Assembly: GCA_945901065.1 (NCBI GenBank) | Contig: CAMDKI010000009.1 | Coordinates: 62,001-126,000 of the forward strand | From: Chitinophaga pinensis | GTDB taxonomy: Bacteria; Bacteroidota; Bacteroidia; Chitinophagales; CAIOSU01 | Length of the DNA stretch: 64,000 nucleotides | Direction: 5' to 3' | In this document: positions 25,899 through 34,384 of the stretch, piece by piece | How positions within the stretch are numbered: position 1 is the first letter of the stretch | Layout of the letters: the number at the start of each line of letters is the position of its first letter | The notes under the pieces: generated by a model | Databases searched by the model: none | Seen by the model: the letters and a program-made list of their open reading frames with translations, nothing else | What the model was told of the DNA's origin: nothing | Made by a program: the position numbers and the translations under genes

Positions 25899-25906
25899 TA
25901 CCTTTG
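25899..25906 (+). promoter_or_regulatory. -7 box of the FTR1 gene (TACCTTTG)
   Basis: TACCTTTG fits TAnnTTTG and lies 24 bases before the GTG start at 25931, leaving a short leader with a purine-rich AAAAAGTAGA ribosome-binding region. Confidence 0.65.
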
Positions 25907-25930
25907 CTTAGGTCTTTTAAAAAGTAGATT

Positions 25931-26764
25931 GTGGTAGAGAGTTTTATCATTTTGTTTAGGGAAGCGTTTGAGGCTGCCCTTGTTGTAGGCATTATACTTA
26001 GTTACCTAAAACGCACTGGAGCTACCAGCCAATATAACACAGTAGCATACGGCACTGCAGCAGCCATTGCTGCTAGCTTTGCTACGGCAGCGGCATTCAA
26101 GATGCTTGCAGTTAACTTTGAAGGGGCAAACGAAGAGATTTTTGAAGGAATAACTATGCTGGTAACGGCTGCGCTGCTATCAACCATGATCATTTGGATG
26201 ATAAGGGTAAAACCAAGTGTAAAGCAAATTGAAAAAGAAACCAGCAGCACACTTACTGGTAATAAATGGGGGCTATTTTTCTTAGTGTTTGTTTCCATTT
26301 TCCGCGAAGGCCTTGAGGCCGTTTTATTTCTTTCAGGCCTTGATATTGAAGGAGCGAATGGCCTAATTGGCGGTTTCTTGGGTATAATGGTAGGTGTAGG
26401 CTTGGTTTATTTATTGTTTCGTGGTCTTATCCAGCTCAATTTCAAAGTATTGTTCAATGTTACCAATACCTTATTAGTACTGATAGCCGCAGGCTTGGTA
26501 GCCCATGGTTTCCATGAGTTGCAAGAAGCAGGGGTTGTTACCTTTTTGGGCAATGTAATATGGGATATTAACCCAGCCTTAAATGCCGATGGCACCTACC
26601 CTGCCCTTCACGACCACGGCAGCATTGGCGGCTTTTTATCAAGTGTATTTGGATACAACGGCAACCCTACTGCCCTTGAAGTACTTTCGTACCTGCTTTA
26701 CATTGCCATTATTATATTAGGTGCTAAAATAGGTAAAGGCAGCAGTAAGGTTGTTGCATCATAA
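25931..26764 (+). CDS. FTR1-family iron permease
   Basis: The 277-residue polytopic membrane protein has the two family signature motifs: FREAFEAALVVGIIL (variant of REGLE) near residue 10 and FREGLEAVLFL near 126, which bind iron in the transport path. Roughly seven hydrophobic helices are visible. The start is GTG, since no ATG lies upstream in frame before the -7 box. FTR1/EfeU proteins move ferric or ferrous iron across the inner membrane, often with EfeO/EfeB partners; none is adjacent. A palindrome over its promoter suggests metal regulation. Confidence 0.9.
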   Translation: MVESFIILFREAFEAALVVGIILSYLKRTGATSQYNTVAYGTAAAIAASFATAAAFKMLAVNFEGANEEIFEGITMLVTAALLSTMIIWMIRVKPSVKQIEKETSSTLTGNKWGLFFLVFVSIFREGLEAVLFLSGLDIEGANGLIGGFLGIMVGVGLVYLLFRGLIQLNFKVLFNVTNTLLVLIAAGLVAHGFHELQEAGVVTFLGNVIWDINPALNADGTYPALHDHGSIGGFLSSVFGYNGNPTALEVLSYLLYIAIIILGAKIGKGSSKVVAS

Positions 26765-26766
26765 CG

Positions 26767-27744
26767 CTACAGCCAACCAGCCTTTCTATAGCCGTCAACC
26801 GATTTTTGGGTACTGGCATCTAGGTCATTTTTGGGTTGCCAGCCAAGCTCGTCTTGCAATAATTGGCCCGAGCAGGCAAACGATTCCACGGTCATTTGTT
26901 TGTATTGCTTATCATCTAGCTGGTTAATGAAAGGTATCACCTTGGCGATACCAGTCATCGCCACCGAAAGGGTTTTCAATATCACCCTTGGCACTACAAT
27001 TATGTTTACCTTTTTACCCAGAGCTTTACCCATTGATTTAAATAAGTCTTCCACCGTTACTAGCTCTGGCGAAGAAACATAGTACGTTTTATGCTTACTT
27101 CCCTTCATATCCATTTCTGCCATCAATATAATGGCATCGGCCAAATCTTCCACAAATACCGTTGACACTTGTTGCGGTCTGCCCGACGGGCGCATACCCA
27201 AACCTTTGCTCGCCATTTGGTATAGCGTAAACGTAGCCGAATCTTCTGGCCCAAGCACAATAGTGGGCCGAAAGGAAATAGTAGGAATATCAAGCGTTTT
27301 CAGATACTCGTCAGCCTTCATCTTCGAAATCCCGTAGGGCTCTATCGGCTTATCGGGCATACCTTCGTGAATGGGCATATCTCTAGTTGTTGGGCCACCA
27401 GCAGCCAATGAAGAGGCAAAAACAAAGCGCTCTGGTTTCCAATTTTGACGCTGCAAGCACTCCATTACATCCACCACCGAGTGGAAGTTGGTATTAATGT
27501 AGTCTGCTTCGTTTTTGCCAGCAATTACTGCCGCCAAATGAATAACCACATCGCATGCAGGTATTGTAAAATTTAGGTCTTTAAAAGAGCTCAAATCACC
27601 TTTCAGCAACTCTGTACCTGCAGGCAATACCGATGCCTTCTTTGGGTTGCGAATTAATGCCACCACTTGATGTCCTTGCTGTTGCAATTGTTGGCACAAA
27701 TGCCTGCCTATAAACCCAGTAGCTCCTGTTACAAATACTTTCAT
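26767..27744 (-). CDS. NAD-dependent epimerase/dehydratase family protein
   Basis: The 325-residue protein is an extended SDR: cofactor site VTGATGFIGRHLCQQL, D-V-V-I-H-L-A-A (the DVVIHLAAV strand), and YGISKMKADEYL with Tyr-x3-Lys. The ATG at 27744 sets the glycine motif near the N-terminus; the upstream 33-residue extension is not conserved in style. The C-terminal part has helices at ILKTLSVAMTG that may contact membrane lipids or a bulky substrate, as in related sterol-dehydrogenase-like proteins. Substrate unknown. It is convergent with the FTR1 gene with a 2-base gap. Confidence 0.86.
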   Translation of the reverse strand: MKVFVTGATGFIGRHLCQQLQQQGHQVVALIRNPKKASVLPAGTELLKGDLSSFKDLNFTIPACDVVIHLAAVIAGKNEADYINTNFHSVVDVMECLQRQNWKPERFVFASSLAAGGPTTRDMPIHEGMPDKPIEPYGISKMKADEYLKTLDIPTISFRPTIVLGPEDSATFTLYQMASKGLGMRPSGRPQQVSTVFVEDLADAIILMAEMDMKGSKHKTYYVSSPELVTVEDLFKSMGKALGKKVNIIVVPRVILKTLSVAMTGIAKVIPFINQLDDKQYKQMTVESFACSGQLLQDELGWQPKNDLDASTQKSVDGYRKAGWL

Positions 27745-27910
27745 ACGGGTAAATATAAAGCTTACTGCAATTAATTTACAGCTTAAAAAATCACTTGTAT
27801 TTTTTTGGCTACTTAGCCTATTGATAACAATTGCGTAAAACAAACTGATTTATCTGAGCAGTTTGGTTAATGTCAGCATTTTCGCTAATTTCCCATAAAA
27901 GAACCCTACC

Positions 27911-29359
27911 ATGCGCTACGTTATCATTTTGTCTTGCTTTCTTTCCTTATTCAATACCCAAGCCTCAGCCCAAGGAGAAATTATTTCAATGGAAAAGTTG
28001 GCAACGTTTACCAAAGCCCAGCAAGACTCGTTGCAGGCCACCGTTACCTCTTTTGTGATACCTGCATTATACGACGTAGATTACTATAAAGTGCTTTACC
28101 TAACGCCATACCTGCATCCCGACTCGCTGGTGCAAGCCAGTATGGGCTTGGCAATACCGGTAAATACCGAGTGCGAGGTGCCCATTGCAGTGTATGGCCA
28201 TGGCACCCAAATGGATACCCATGTATCGGCCAGCAGAATGAATTCTGGCCAATGGGAAGTAGGACTAATTTTTGCTGGCAGTGGCTATTCAGTAGCGTTG
28301 CCCGATTACCTTGGAATTGGCTTTTTTGATACTGCCAGAATTCCAATTCACCCATATACACATACCTTTTCGCAAGGCAATGACATGATCAATGCTGCCC
28401 GAGCCACCAGAAATGTGCTAGATAGCCTTGGTACTACCGATAACGATCAACTATTCTTATTCGGGTACTCGCAGGGTGGTCACGCTACTGCTGCGGCAGT
28501 AAAAATTTTGGAAGCTGAGTTTCCTGGCGAATTCAATATCGCGGGCTCTGCTCCAATGTCGGGCGCTTATGATACTAAAAACGCACAAGTAGATTTAATG
28601 GCGTCTTTTGACCCTTACCCAACACCGGGCTACTTGCCTTTCATTTTAATTGCGTACCAATCTATTTATGGCAACATATATACAGATATTCGTGACGTGA
28701 TGAAGTCGCCATACGATACTGTTGTGCCAGCCCTTTTTGCTAATAGAGTAACGGGCAACGGAACAATTAGCAATGCTTGCAACCCTGTACCACGATTGAT
28801 GATTGAAGACATCTACATCGATTCGTTTTTTAACGACCCAAACTTCAGTCTGCGAGTGGCTTTAGCCGACAATGACTTGGTGGATGGCTGGGCACCGCAA
28901 TCGCCTATGCGCATGTTCTTTTGCACTGGCGACGACCAAGTATCCTATATGAATTCGGTAAACGCCTATACGGCTTGGTCAGCAGCAGGTGCACCAGCAC
29001 TGGATACGGTTAATTTTGGCAACTACGACCATAATGGCTGTGCACCCTTTGCCTTTTTAAGTGCCAAAGGGTTTTTCGATGGTATAAAAACCAGTTGCCC
29101 AAACAGTATTCGCAATACCAAAAGCGCATTGACCACCAACGTTTATCCAAACCCAACGGCTGGCCTATTGATGATTGATGGCTTGCAGGCAACTGCTTTG
29201 GTGCAAGTATACAATATACAAGGCCAGTTGGTGAAAACGGTAAACACCGCTGGCAAAAGCTTTGAACAAATAGATTTAAGCGAAGTAGCCAAAGGTACCT
29301 ACTTGGTGAAAGTAATTACTGAAATGGGCTTAAGCAACCATAAGGTTATCGTCAATTAA
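27911..29359 (+). CDS. Secreted lipase-like alpha/beta hydrolase with T9SS sorting domain
   Basis: The 482-residue protein has a signal peptide (1-19), an alpha/beta hydrolase domain with nucleophile elbow FGYSQGGHA (Ser187), YLGIGFFDT, and VPIAVYGHGT. Catalytic Asp and His are likely in TGDDQVSY and NYDHNGCAPF. A type A sorting domain from VYPNPTAGLLMIDGLQA ends in KVIVN. The arrangement fits the secretory lipase (LIP, PF03583-type) family; esterase activity on extracellular lipids is inferred. Export by T9SS is predicted from the C-terminus. Confidence 0.86.
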   Translation: MRYVIILSCFLSLFNTQASAQGEIISMEKLATFTKAQQDSLQATVTSFVIPALYDVDYYKVLYLTPYLHPDSLVQASMGLAIPVNTECEVPIAVYGHGTQMDTHVSASRMNSGQWEVGLIFAGSGYSVALPDYLGIGFFDTARIPIHPYTHTFSQGNDMINAARATRNVLDSLGTTDNDQLFLFGYSQGGHATAAAVKILEAEFPGEFNIAGSAPMSGAYDTKNAQVDLMASFDPYPTPGYLPFILIAYQSIYGNIYTDIRDVMKSPYDTVVPALFANRVTGNGTISNACNPVPRLMIEDIYIDSFFNDPNFSLRVALADNDLVDGWAPQSPMRMFFCTGDDQVSYMNSVNAYTAWSAAGAPALDTVNFGNYDHNGCAPFAFLSAKGFFDGIKTSCPNSIRNTKSALTTNVYPNPTAGLLMIDGLQATALVQVYNIQGQLVKTVNTAGKSFEQIDLSEVAKGTYLVKVITEMGLSNHKVIVN

Positions 29360-30325
29360 GCGATAACCTTATGCTATTAGCTTAACGAGCCGTTATACAA
29401 AATGTATTTCATGCGTTGCCTATACTCGTCTTCGTTTTTTTGACGAGGATGACACGGACACAGCGTCTCCAGACGCCAGTGTAATTGTCTGAAACAGAAT
29501 TTCCCGATGTGTCATGGTGAGCGGAGCCGAACCATCCGTAGTGTAGGTGGCAAAACACTTTTGGGTATTGTTGTAATAAGGCTGTAATAATTTGTACTTA
29601 TTATGTGTACATGTTGCGGATGGTTCGGCTCCGCTCACCATGACACGCTAGAGCAGCAGTCTGACGAATCATGCCCCCAATCGTCCTCGTCTGCTTTTTT
29701 TGACAAGGATGAAACGGACGCAGGGTTTTCAAACGCCAGTGCCATTGTCTGAAACAGAATTTGAGAATTAAAGAATTTTAGAATTGTGTTTCAAGTATTG
29801 ATTCGGTAATTATAAAATTCTGCAAATTCTGATTCAGACAAACTCGCAATACGTAAGCTCGCCCCCACCTACCAATGAAGCCGGAACCTACAACAATAAA
29901 AACACCCCAACCGATGAATGCACACAAACAATGAGTAACCAGCTTAGTTGTTTGTTCAATTCAATACCGAAATTTCTAACCAATCGACCACCACCAAATA
30001 CCCACATTCGGCAGTACAACAAATTTATAAACCGTTTTTATATTTTGCAAATACTAAATGGGCAAACGGGGTTTTGTCGTGTACAAACTATTGATTATCA
30101 ATAAATTAATTTTTTATAAAAGATTTCAAGGCACAAGCTAGGATAGTTGCTCTGCGCATGCTTCAGGTACCCAATCTAGGTTATCAAAGTGGTGCTGTAA
30201 ATGCCATTTTGCTAACACCCCAAAAGTGGCCAAAACCCCGCCATCACTATATAAAAGTACACGACAAAACCCTCGGGCAAAAAGGCTATTTTTACTTGAC
30301 ACCAACACCCAATGCCTTGAAACGA
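29360..30325. repeat. Intergenic repeat cluster with nested direct and inverted repeats
   Basis: This near-1-kb gap has no credible gene. Two 78-base diverged direct repeats lie at 29425-29502 and 29685-29762 (both with CTCGTC...TTTTTTTGAC and ending GTCTGAAACAGAATTT). Between them is a perfect 30-bp inverted repeat at 29509-29538 and 29617-29646. A further 18-bp near-perfect inverted repeat joins 29746-29763 with 29823-29840. The region 29841-30325 is AT-rich and featureless except for the presumed promoter of the next gene. Confidence 0.65.
29509..29646. mobile_element. Possible MITE-like inverted-repeat element
   Basis: The 138-base unit is bounded by perfect 30-bp inverted repeats that begin and end with GTGTCATGGTGAGC and its complement. 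The 78-base interior is AT-rich with no open frame. It could fold into a strong hairpin. It is too short to encode a transposase; a non-autonomous element or a structured intergenic repeat are both possible. Confidence 0.4.
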
Positions 30326-31042
30326 ATGTGCCATTTACTATTATCCTTTATGTTGCTGGCCCAGGTAAATGGGCAGTCCCAAGATGGCGCCAAAGGCAAG
30401 CTATTGTACCAAAACAACTTGGCGACAGCAACAGACACTGCTGGCTGGAAGATGGAAGGCCCTGCCGAATTGACCTATACCGATGGATGGATGCATATGC
30501 AGTCGCCAAACGAGGCGGGCCATCATGTGCTGTGGTGCCCACAAGAGTTCCCTACCGACTTCGTGGCCGAATGGGAGGTGCAAAACCACCACCCCGAAGC
30601 GGGCCTGTGTATTGTGTTTTTTGCAGCTAAAGGATTGAACGGCGAGGATATATTGGATGCCTCGTTGCCAGCACGCAATGGCACGTTTACACAGTATACT
30701 AAAGGCGCCATGAACAACTACCACATAAGTTACTATGCCGATGGCGAAAACCAACCCGATAGAGGTACCGCCAACCTGCGCAAAAACAAGGGTTTTGATA
30801 AGGTGCAGACCGGCGAAGCAGGTATACCGCTCAATTCGGTGGCAGTGCATACGGTGCGCCTAACCAAGTACCAAGGCCACATTACGCTGTACATTGACAA
30901 CCGCAAAATAATAGACTGGACCGACGATGGCCAAGAGCATGGGGCCGTGCTGGGCGATGGCAAAATAGGCTTCCGACAAATGAAATGGACACATTTTGCC
31001 TACCGCAACTTTAAAGTCTGGGAAGCCGTGCCGCAACCTTAA
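30326..31042 (+). CDS. DUF1961 family protein, secreted
   Basis: The 238-residue protein starts with a signal peptide (MCHLLLSFMLLAQVNGQ) and matches DUF1961, a concanavalin-like glucanase-fold family. Matching motifs are GHHVLWCPQEFPTDF, GLCIVFFAA, NYHISYYADGE, LRKNKGF and IGFRQMKWTHFAYRNFKVW. Family members occur in polysaccharide-degradation loci, but activity is not established. The ATG at 30326 is chosen because it directly precedes the signal peptide; the frame is open further upstream to 30158 with no signal sequence. No sorting domain is present, so it is probably periplasmic. Confidence 0.82.
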   Translation: MCHLLLSFMLLAQVNGQSQDGAKGKLLYQNNLATATDTAGWKMEGPAELTYTDGWMHMQSPNEAGHHVLWCPQEFPTDFVAEWEVQNHHPEAGLCIVFFAAKGLNGEDILDASLPARNGTFTQYTKGAMNNYHISYYADGENQPDRGTANLRKNKGFDKVQTGEAGIPLNSVAVHTVRLTKYQGHITLYIDNRKIIDWTDDGQEHGAVLGDGKIGFRQMKWTHFAYRNFKVWEAVPQP

Positions 31043-31124
31043 CAGGCCGAAATATCCCTAGTAATTGGTATACCTAAGCCATTGCCGCCATGGTATTTTC
31101 ACAGCATAACCAACCACAACTACC

Positions 31125-31492
31125 ATGTTAAAGCATAGCTTAGCCTTTTTATTGGCAGTCCTCTTAGGTTTTAAGCGCTGCGGCGCAAACTATCGCAGCG
31201 CTTCATAGTGTATGGATAACTGGCAAATTCGGGTTTGTGGATGCATCGGGCAAAGTGGTGCTGCAACCTAAGTACTCGCTAGCTGGCCGTTGCAACGTGG
31301 GCCTTTGCCCTGTAGCCATTGGCGACAACGCATTGAATAGCAAATGGGGCTATAATGACCAAACAGTCAAGCTGGTTATCCCTGCCCAATTTGACCACGA
31401 CGCCCGCTTTTGGTAGGGCTTGGCTTGAACAAGGCAACACACTTGGTTATATAAACCCTAAGGGCACTTGGGTTTGGAAAGGCACTAAGTAG
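31125..31492 (+). pseudogene. Broken WG-repeat protein gene (two frameshifts)
   Basis: From ATG 31125 the frame gives a signal peptide MLKHSLAFLLAVLLGF and then fails at TTTTAAGC (about 31170-31176). Dropping one A restores SAAAQTIAALHSVW and a WG-repeat body: GKFGFVDASGKVVLQPKY, then KWGYNDQTVKLVIPAQFD. A second shift at CGCTTTTGG (about 31405-31412) must drop one T to reach LGYINPKGTWVWKGTK and the TAG at 31490-31492. The repaired product would be about 122 residues with three WG-type units. Both shifts are single extra bases at short homopolymers, so sequencing error is possible. A 10-bp inverted repeat (31173-31182 and 31194-31203) lies at the first site. Confidence 0.75.
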
Positions 31493-31506
31493 AAAAACTG
31501 CACAAT

Positions 31507-31549
31507 AAAAAGAAGAGTCCGCAACGAAACGCTGCGGACTCTTCTTTTT
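31507..31549 (-). terminator. Bidirectional terminator between the WG remnant and porP
   Basis: A perfect 17-bp stem (AAAAAGAAGAGTCCGCA with its complement) and 9-base loop lies between convergent genes, with T-tracts on both strands. It most likely ends the long surface-protein operon on the minus strand. Confidence 0.9.
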
Positions 31550-31572
31550 ATTCGTAAATCTTGAATCTAAAA

Positions 31573-32481
31573 TCAAAAATACCTAGGGCTTTTCAGTACC
31601 GACACTTTCTCTTGGAAGCCTTTGAATTTGGCAATGATGGTCAACTCATGCGAGCCGCTGTTGTTGGTGCGCAATGCGCCAAAGTTAAAATCATAAGAAT
31701 AGCTTGCCAGCACGTTTTTAACAATATACACGCCTAACAAACCCGACACCGCATCAGTAGTGCGGTAGCTGGCACCTACCACTACACGCTTGTTCCAAGT
31801 AGCATTCAAGTTTACATCCACTTGCGAGATAAAGCCTGCACTGCGGAAAAATACGGCAGGGCTTAATTGCCATTTTTCGGCCACCTGCCAATCATACTTA
31901 GCATAAGCATAATAATGGCGAGGGGTTTTCCAAAGCGTTGAGTTGCCAAGCGATTGTTGCAAGTGAGAAAACGATACACCTAAGGTTAATCCTTTACCAA
32001 CAAACTCCACACCAAGGCCAATATCTGGCTTGGTTTGGCTAATGCCGGTGTCAAACGAGGTTTCATCGCCGGTTTGCTGGTAGCGCAACTCACTGCCTCG
32101 CACATAATTGTTGGCAATACCCACGTTTATGCCCGCCGATAGGTACATCCTGTCGCCAAGGCGTTGGCGGTAGGCATAACCCAACCGCACGGTGGTGGTG
32201 CGTTGCTTGCCTATAATATCGTTCACCACAGTTAGGCCAACACCACCCTTTACCTTGGGTATGTAGCCATACGCATTCAGCAACTGCGATGAAGGGGCAT
32301 CATCAAAACCTACCCATTGCTGGCGGGCCAACAAACCAACGGTTATGCCATCGTTATTGCCCGCAGTAGCTGGATTATACAAATTGGTATGGTACATAAA
32401 ATGCGTAAACAGGGCGTCGTTTTGGGCATAACCCAAAAACGGCAAAAGGCTTAGTATAGTTAGCAGTATCCTGGTCTTCAT
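31573..32481 (-). CDS. PorP/SprF family outer-membrane protein
   Basis: The 302-residue protein has a signal peptide (MKTRILLTILSLLPFLGYAQ) and the PorP/SprF pattern: DALFTHFMYHTNLYNPATAG, then ARQQWVGFDDAPSSQ, GVGLTVVNDIIGKQRTTTVR, and alternating outer-membrane beta strands to the end. PorP/SprF proteins are T9SS-linked and in Flavobacterium SprF is needed to secrete the SprB adhesin. It is the last gene of the operon, 5 bases after the PorE-like gene, so it likely helps export or anchor the two large type B proteins encoded upstream. Confidence 0.93.
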   Translation of the reverse strand: MKTRILLTILSLLPFLGYAQNDALFTHFMYHTNLYNPATAGNNDGITVGLLARQQWVGFDDAPSSQLLNAYGYIPKVKGGVGLTVVNDIIGKQRTTTVRLGYAYRQRLGDRMYLSAGINVGIANNYVRGSELRYQQTGDETSFDTGISQTKPDIGLGVEFVGKGLTLGVSFSHLQQSLGNSTLWKTPRHYYAYAKYDWQVAEKWQLSPAVFFRSAGFISQVDVNLNATWNKRVVVGASYRTTDAVSGLLGVYIVKNVLASYSYDFNFGALRTNNSGSHELTIIAKFKGFQEKVSVLKSPRYF

Positions 32482-32486
32482 GGCTC

Positions 32487-34370
32487 TTATTGGTTAACTA
32501 CTTTAAAAGTGGTTCTGCGGTTCTGTTGGTGTTCTTCTTCGGTTTGGGCATTTTTTACGAGCAAGGCCGTTTCGCCCCAACCTTTGCTGGTTAAGCGGGT
32601 TGGATTAATGCCTTTACTTATTAAGTAATCCAACACCGATTTGGCGCGTTCTTCAGACAGCTTGAGGTTGTACAAATCATCGCCTCGTTCATCGCTATGC
32701 GAATTGATAAGCACCTGCACGTCCGGCGAGTCATCCAACAACTTCACTAGGTTATCTAAACTTCCCAAAGACTCCGACCTAAGCACTGCACTGTTATAGT
32801 CATAATAAATATCGTCGATGGTAATTTCGGTTTTAGGTATGCGCATCAAGGCAAAATCGAAATCGTAGCCAGTACCCTTCGAAAAGTCTTTGCTGTACAA
32901 TTCACCTTGGGTGGTCATTTTCCTTGAGTCTCCAAAATACTCTGGCAAGCTTACGTTTATCTTATAATCCACGTTTTTATCCAGCACAAAGCTATAGTTA
33001 CCGCTGGCATCGGTAAGGGTACTATCCAATGAGCCATCACTGCCAGTTAGGTAAACCTTTACACCTTTCAATGGTGTCAAACCATCTACATCCTTCACAT
33101 TGCCGTTCAAGGTAAGGTTTATAGGTGTTGTAAAGAACGAATAAACATCATCGCTACCCTTACCACCATTGCGGTTTGATGAGAAATAACCTTCCGATTT
33201 GTCCTTGTTAAACACCATCAAAAAGTCATCGGCATTGGAGTTAAACGGTGACCTTAGGTTGCTTGGCTTGGTCCACTGTCCATCACGCTTTACCGATACA
33301 AACAAATCCAATCCTCCCATGCCCGTAAAGCCATTGGAGGAGAAGTACATAGTGGTATCGTTGAAATACACGGGATAAGCTTCGTCGTACTCGGTGTTGA
33401 ATACTTGCACATTTACAGGCTCGCCCCAACCTAGTCCACGGCGCTCCAGCAACCAAATGTCGCTACCGCCCTTTCCATCAGCCTTACGGCTTACTACCCA
33501 CATCCAATTGCCATCTTTGCTTACCGTTGGGTGCACCATCTCCACTTGTTCACCGGGGAAATTAATGGGCTCAGGCGAATTCCACAACTTGGTAGAAGCA
33601 TTGTAGCTGCTCTGCATTATGCGGCATTTCTCGCCTTTTTCGCCGCTGCATTGGGTAAAATAGGCCATTTTGGTATCCGCGCTATATGTAAATACCCCAT
33701 CGTTAAATGTGCTGCTGATGCCATCCAATTTGGTTGGCTTATCCCAGGTTTTGCCTTCGTTGTTGTAGTTAGCCAGAAAGAAGTTTGAAAAACCCTGGCC
33801 ATCTACCATGTAGGTTTTATCGCTGCCACCATCTTCCATACGCGACGAGGTAAACACTACTTTATCTTCAAAATAGTAAGCCCCATAATCGCTCATTGAA
33901 GTATTGAGCAACTGTTCGTTTACAACAGTAAATAACGACGGTGGGTCGTTTTTTACGCTCAAAGCAAAGTCCACATTGGTCTTCAATCGCAGTCCATCTT
34001 TATCGTTTGGCTGCGTTTCCAGGAATTTGTCCAACGATTTTTTAGCCTCGCTGTAGTCACCAAGGTTTAACAATACCCTACCCTTCTGAAAGTGTAAGTT
34101 GGGTTGCTCATATTGGGCACCTTGAGCCTTATTGTACCATTCTAAAGCCTCTTTATACTCCAATATTTGGCGGTAGCATTCCGCTACATTAAAGTACACC
34201 TCGCCATTGTTGGCATTGTTGCGGTCTTTCTCCAAATGCTTATTATACAAATCAATGGCGGCAAAATACTCTTTGCGTTCAAAGGCTTTATCTGCCAGTT
34301 CTTTTCTCGATTGCCCCCAAGCCGTACCTACGGAAAGTAGCATCAATATGATGATAGTTGTCGATTTCAT
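32487..34370 (-). CDS. PorE-like OmpA/TPR/PD40 envelope protein
   Basis: The 627-residue protein has a signal peptide (MKSTTIIILMLLSVGTAWGQ), TPR repeats (about 20-150, KELADKAFERKEYFAAIDLY and following), a WD40-like PD40 propeller (about 165-400, with SSNGFTGMGGLDLF and SSNRNGGKGSDDVY), a carboxypeptidase-regulatory-like beta domain (about 416-485), and a C-terminal OmpA peptidoglycan-binding domain (about 515-627; INSHSDERGDDLYNLKLSEERAK). This order matches T9SS component PorE and SprF-linked OmpA proteins, which tie the secretion machine to peptidoglycan. ATG 34370 is preferred to TTG 34382. It lies between the large surface protein and porP in the operon. Confidence 0.92.
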   Translation of the reverse strand: MKSTTIIILMLLSVGTAWGQSRKELADKAFERKEYFAAIDLYNKHLEKDRNNANNGEVYFNVAECYRQILEYKEALEWYNKAQGAQYEQPNLHFQKGRVLLNLGDYSEAKKSLDKFLETQPNDKDGLRLKTNVDFALSVKNDPPSLFTVVNEQLLNTSMSDYGAYYFEDKVVFTSSRMEDGGSDKTYMVDGQGFSNFFLANYNNEGKTWDKPTKLDGISSTFNDGVFTYSADTKMAYFTQCSGEKGEKCRIMQSSYNASTKLWNSPEPINFPGEQVEMVHPTVSKDGNWMWVVSRKADGKGGSDIWLLERRGLGWGEPVNVQVFNTEYDEAYPVYFNDTTMYFSSNGFTGMGGLDLFVSVKRDGQWTKPSNLRSPFNSNADDFLMVFNKDKSEGYFSSNRNGGKGSDDVYSFFTTPINLTLNGNVKDVDGLTPLKGVKVYLTGSDGSLDSTLTDASGNYSFVLDKNVDYKINVSLPEYFGDSRKMTTQGELYSKDFSKGTGYDFDFALMRIPKTEITIDDIYYDYNSAVLRSESLGSLDNLVKLLDDSPDVQVLINSHSDERGDDLYNLKLSEERAKSVLDYLISKGINPTRLTSKGWGETALLVKNAQTEEEHQQNRRTTFKVVNQ

Positions 34371-34384
34371 AGCTAGTTGCAAGA

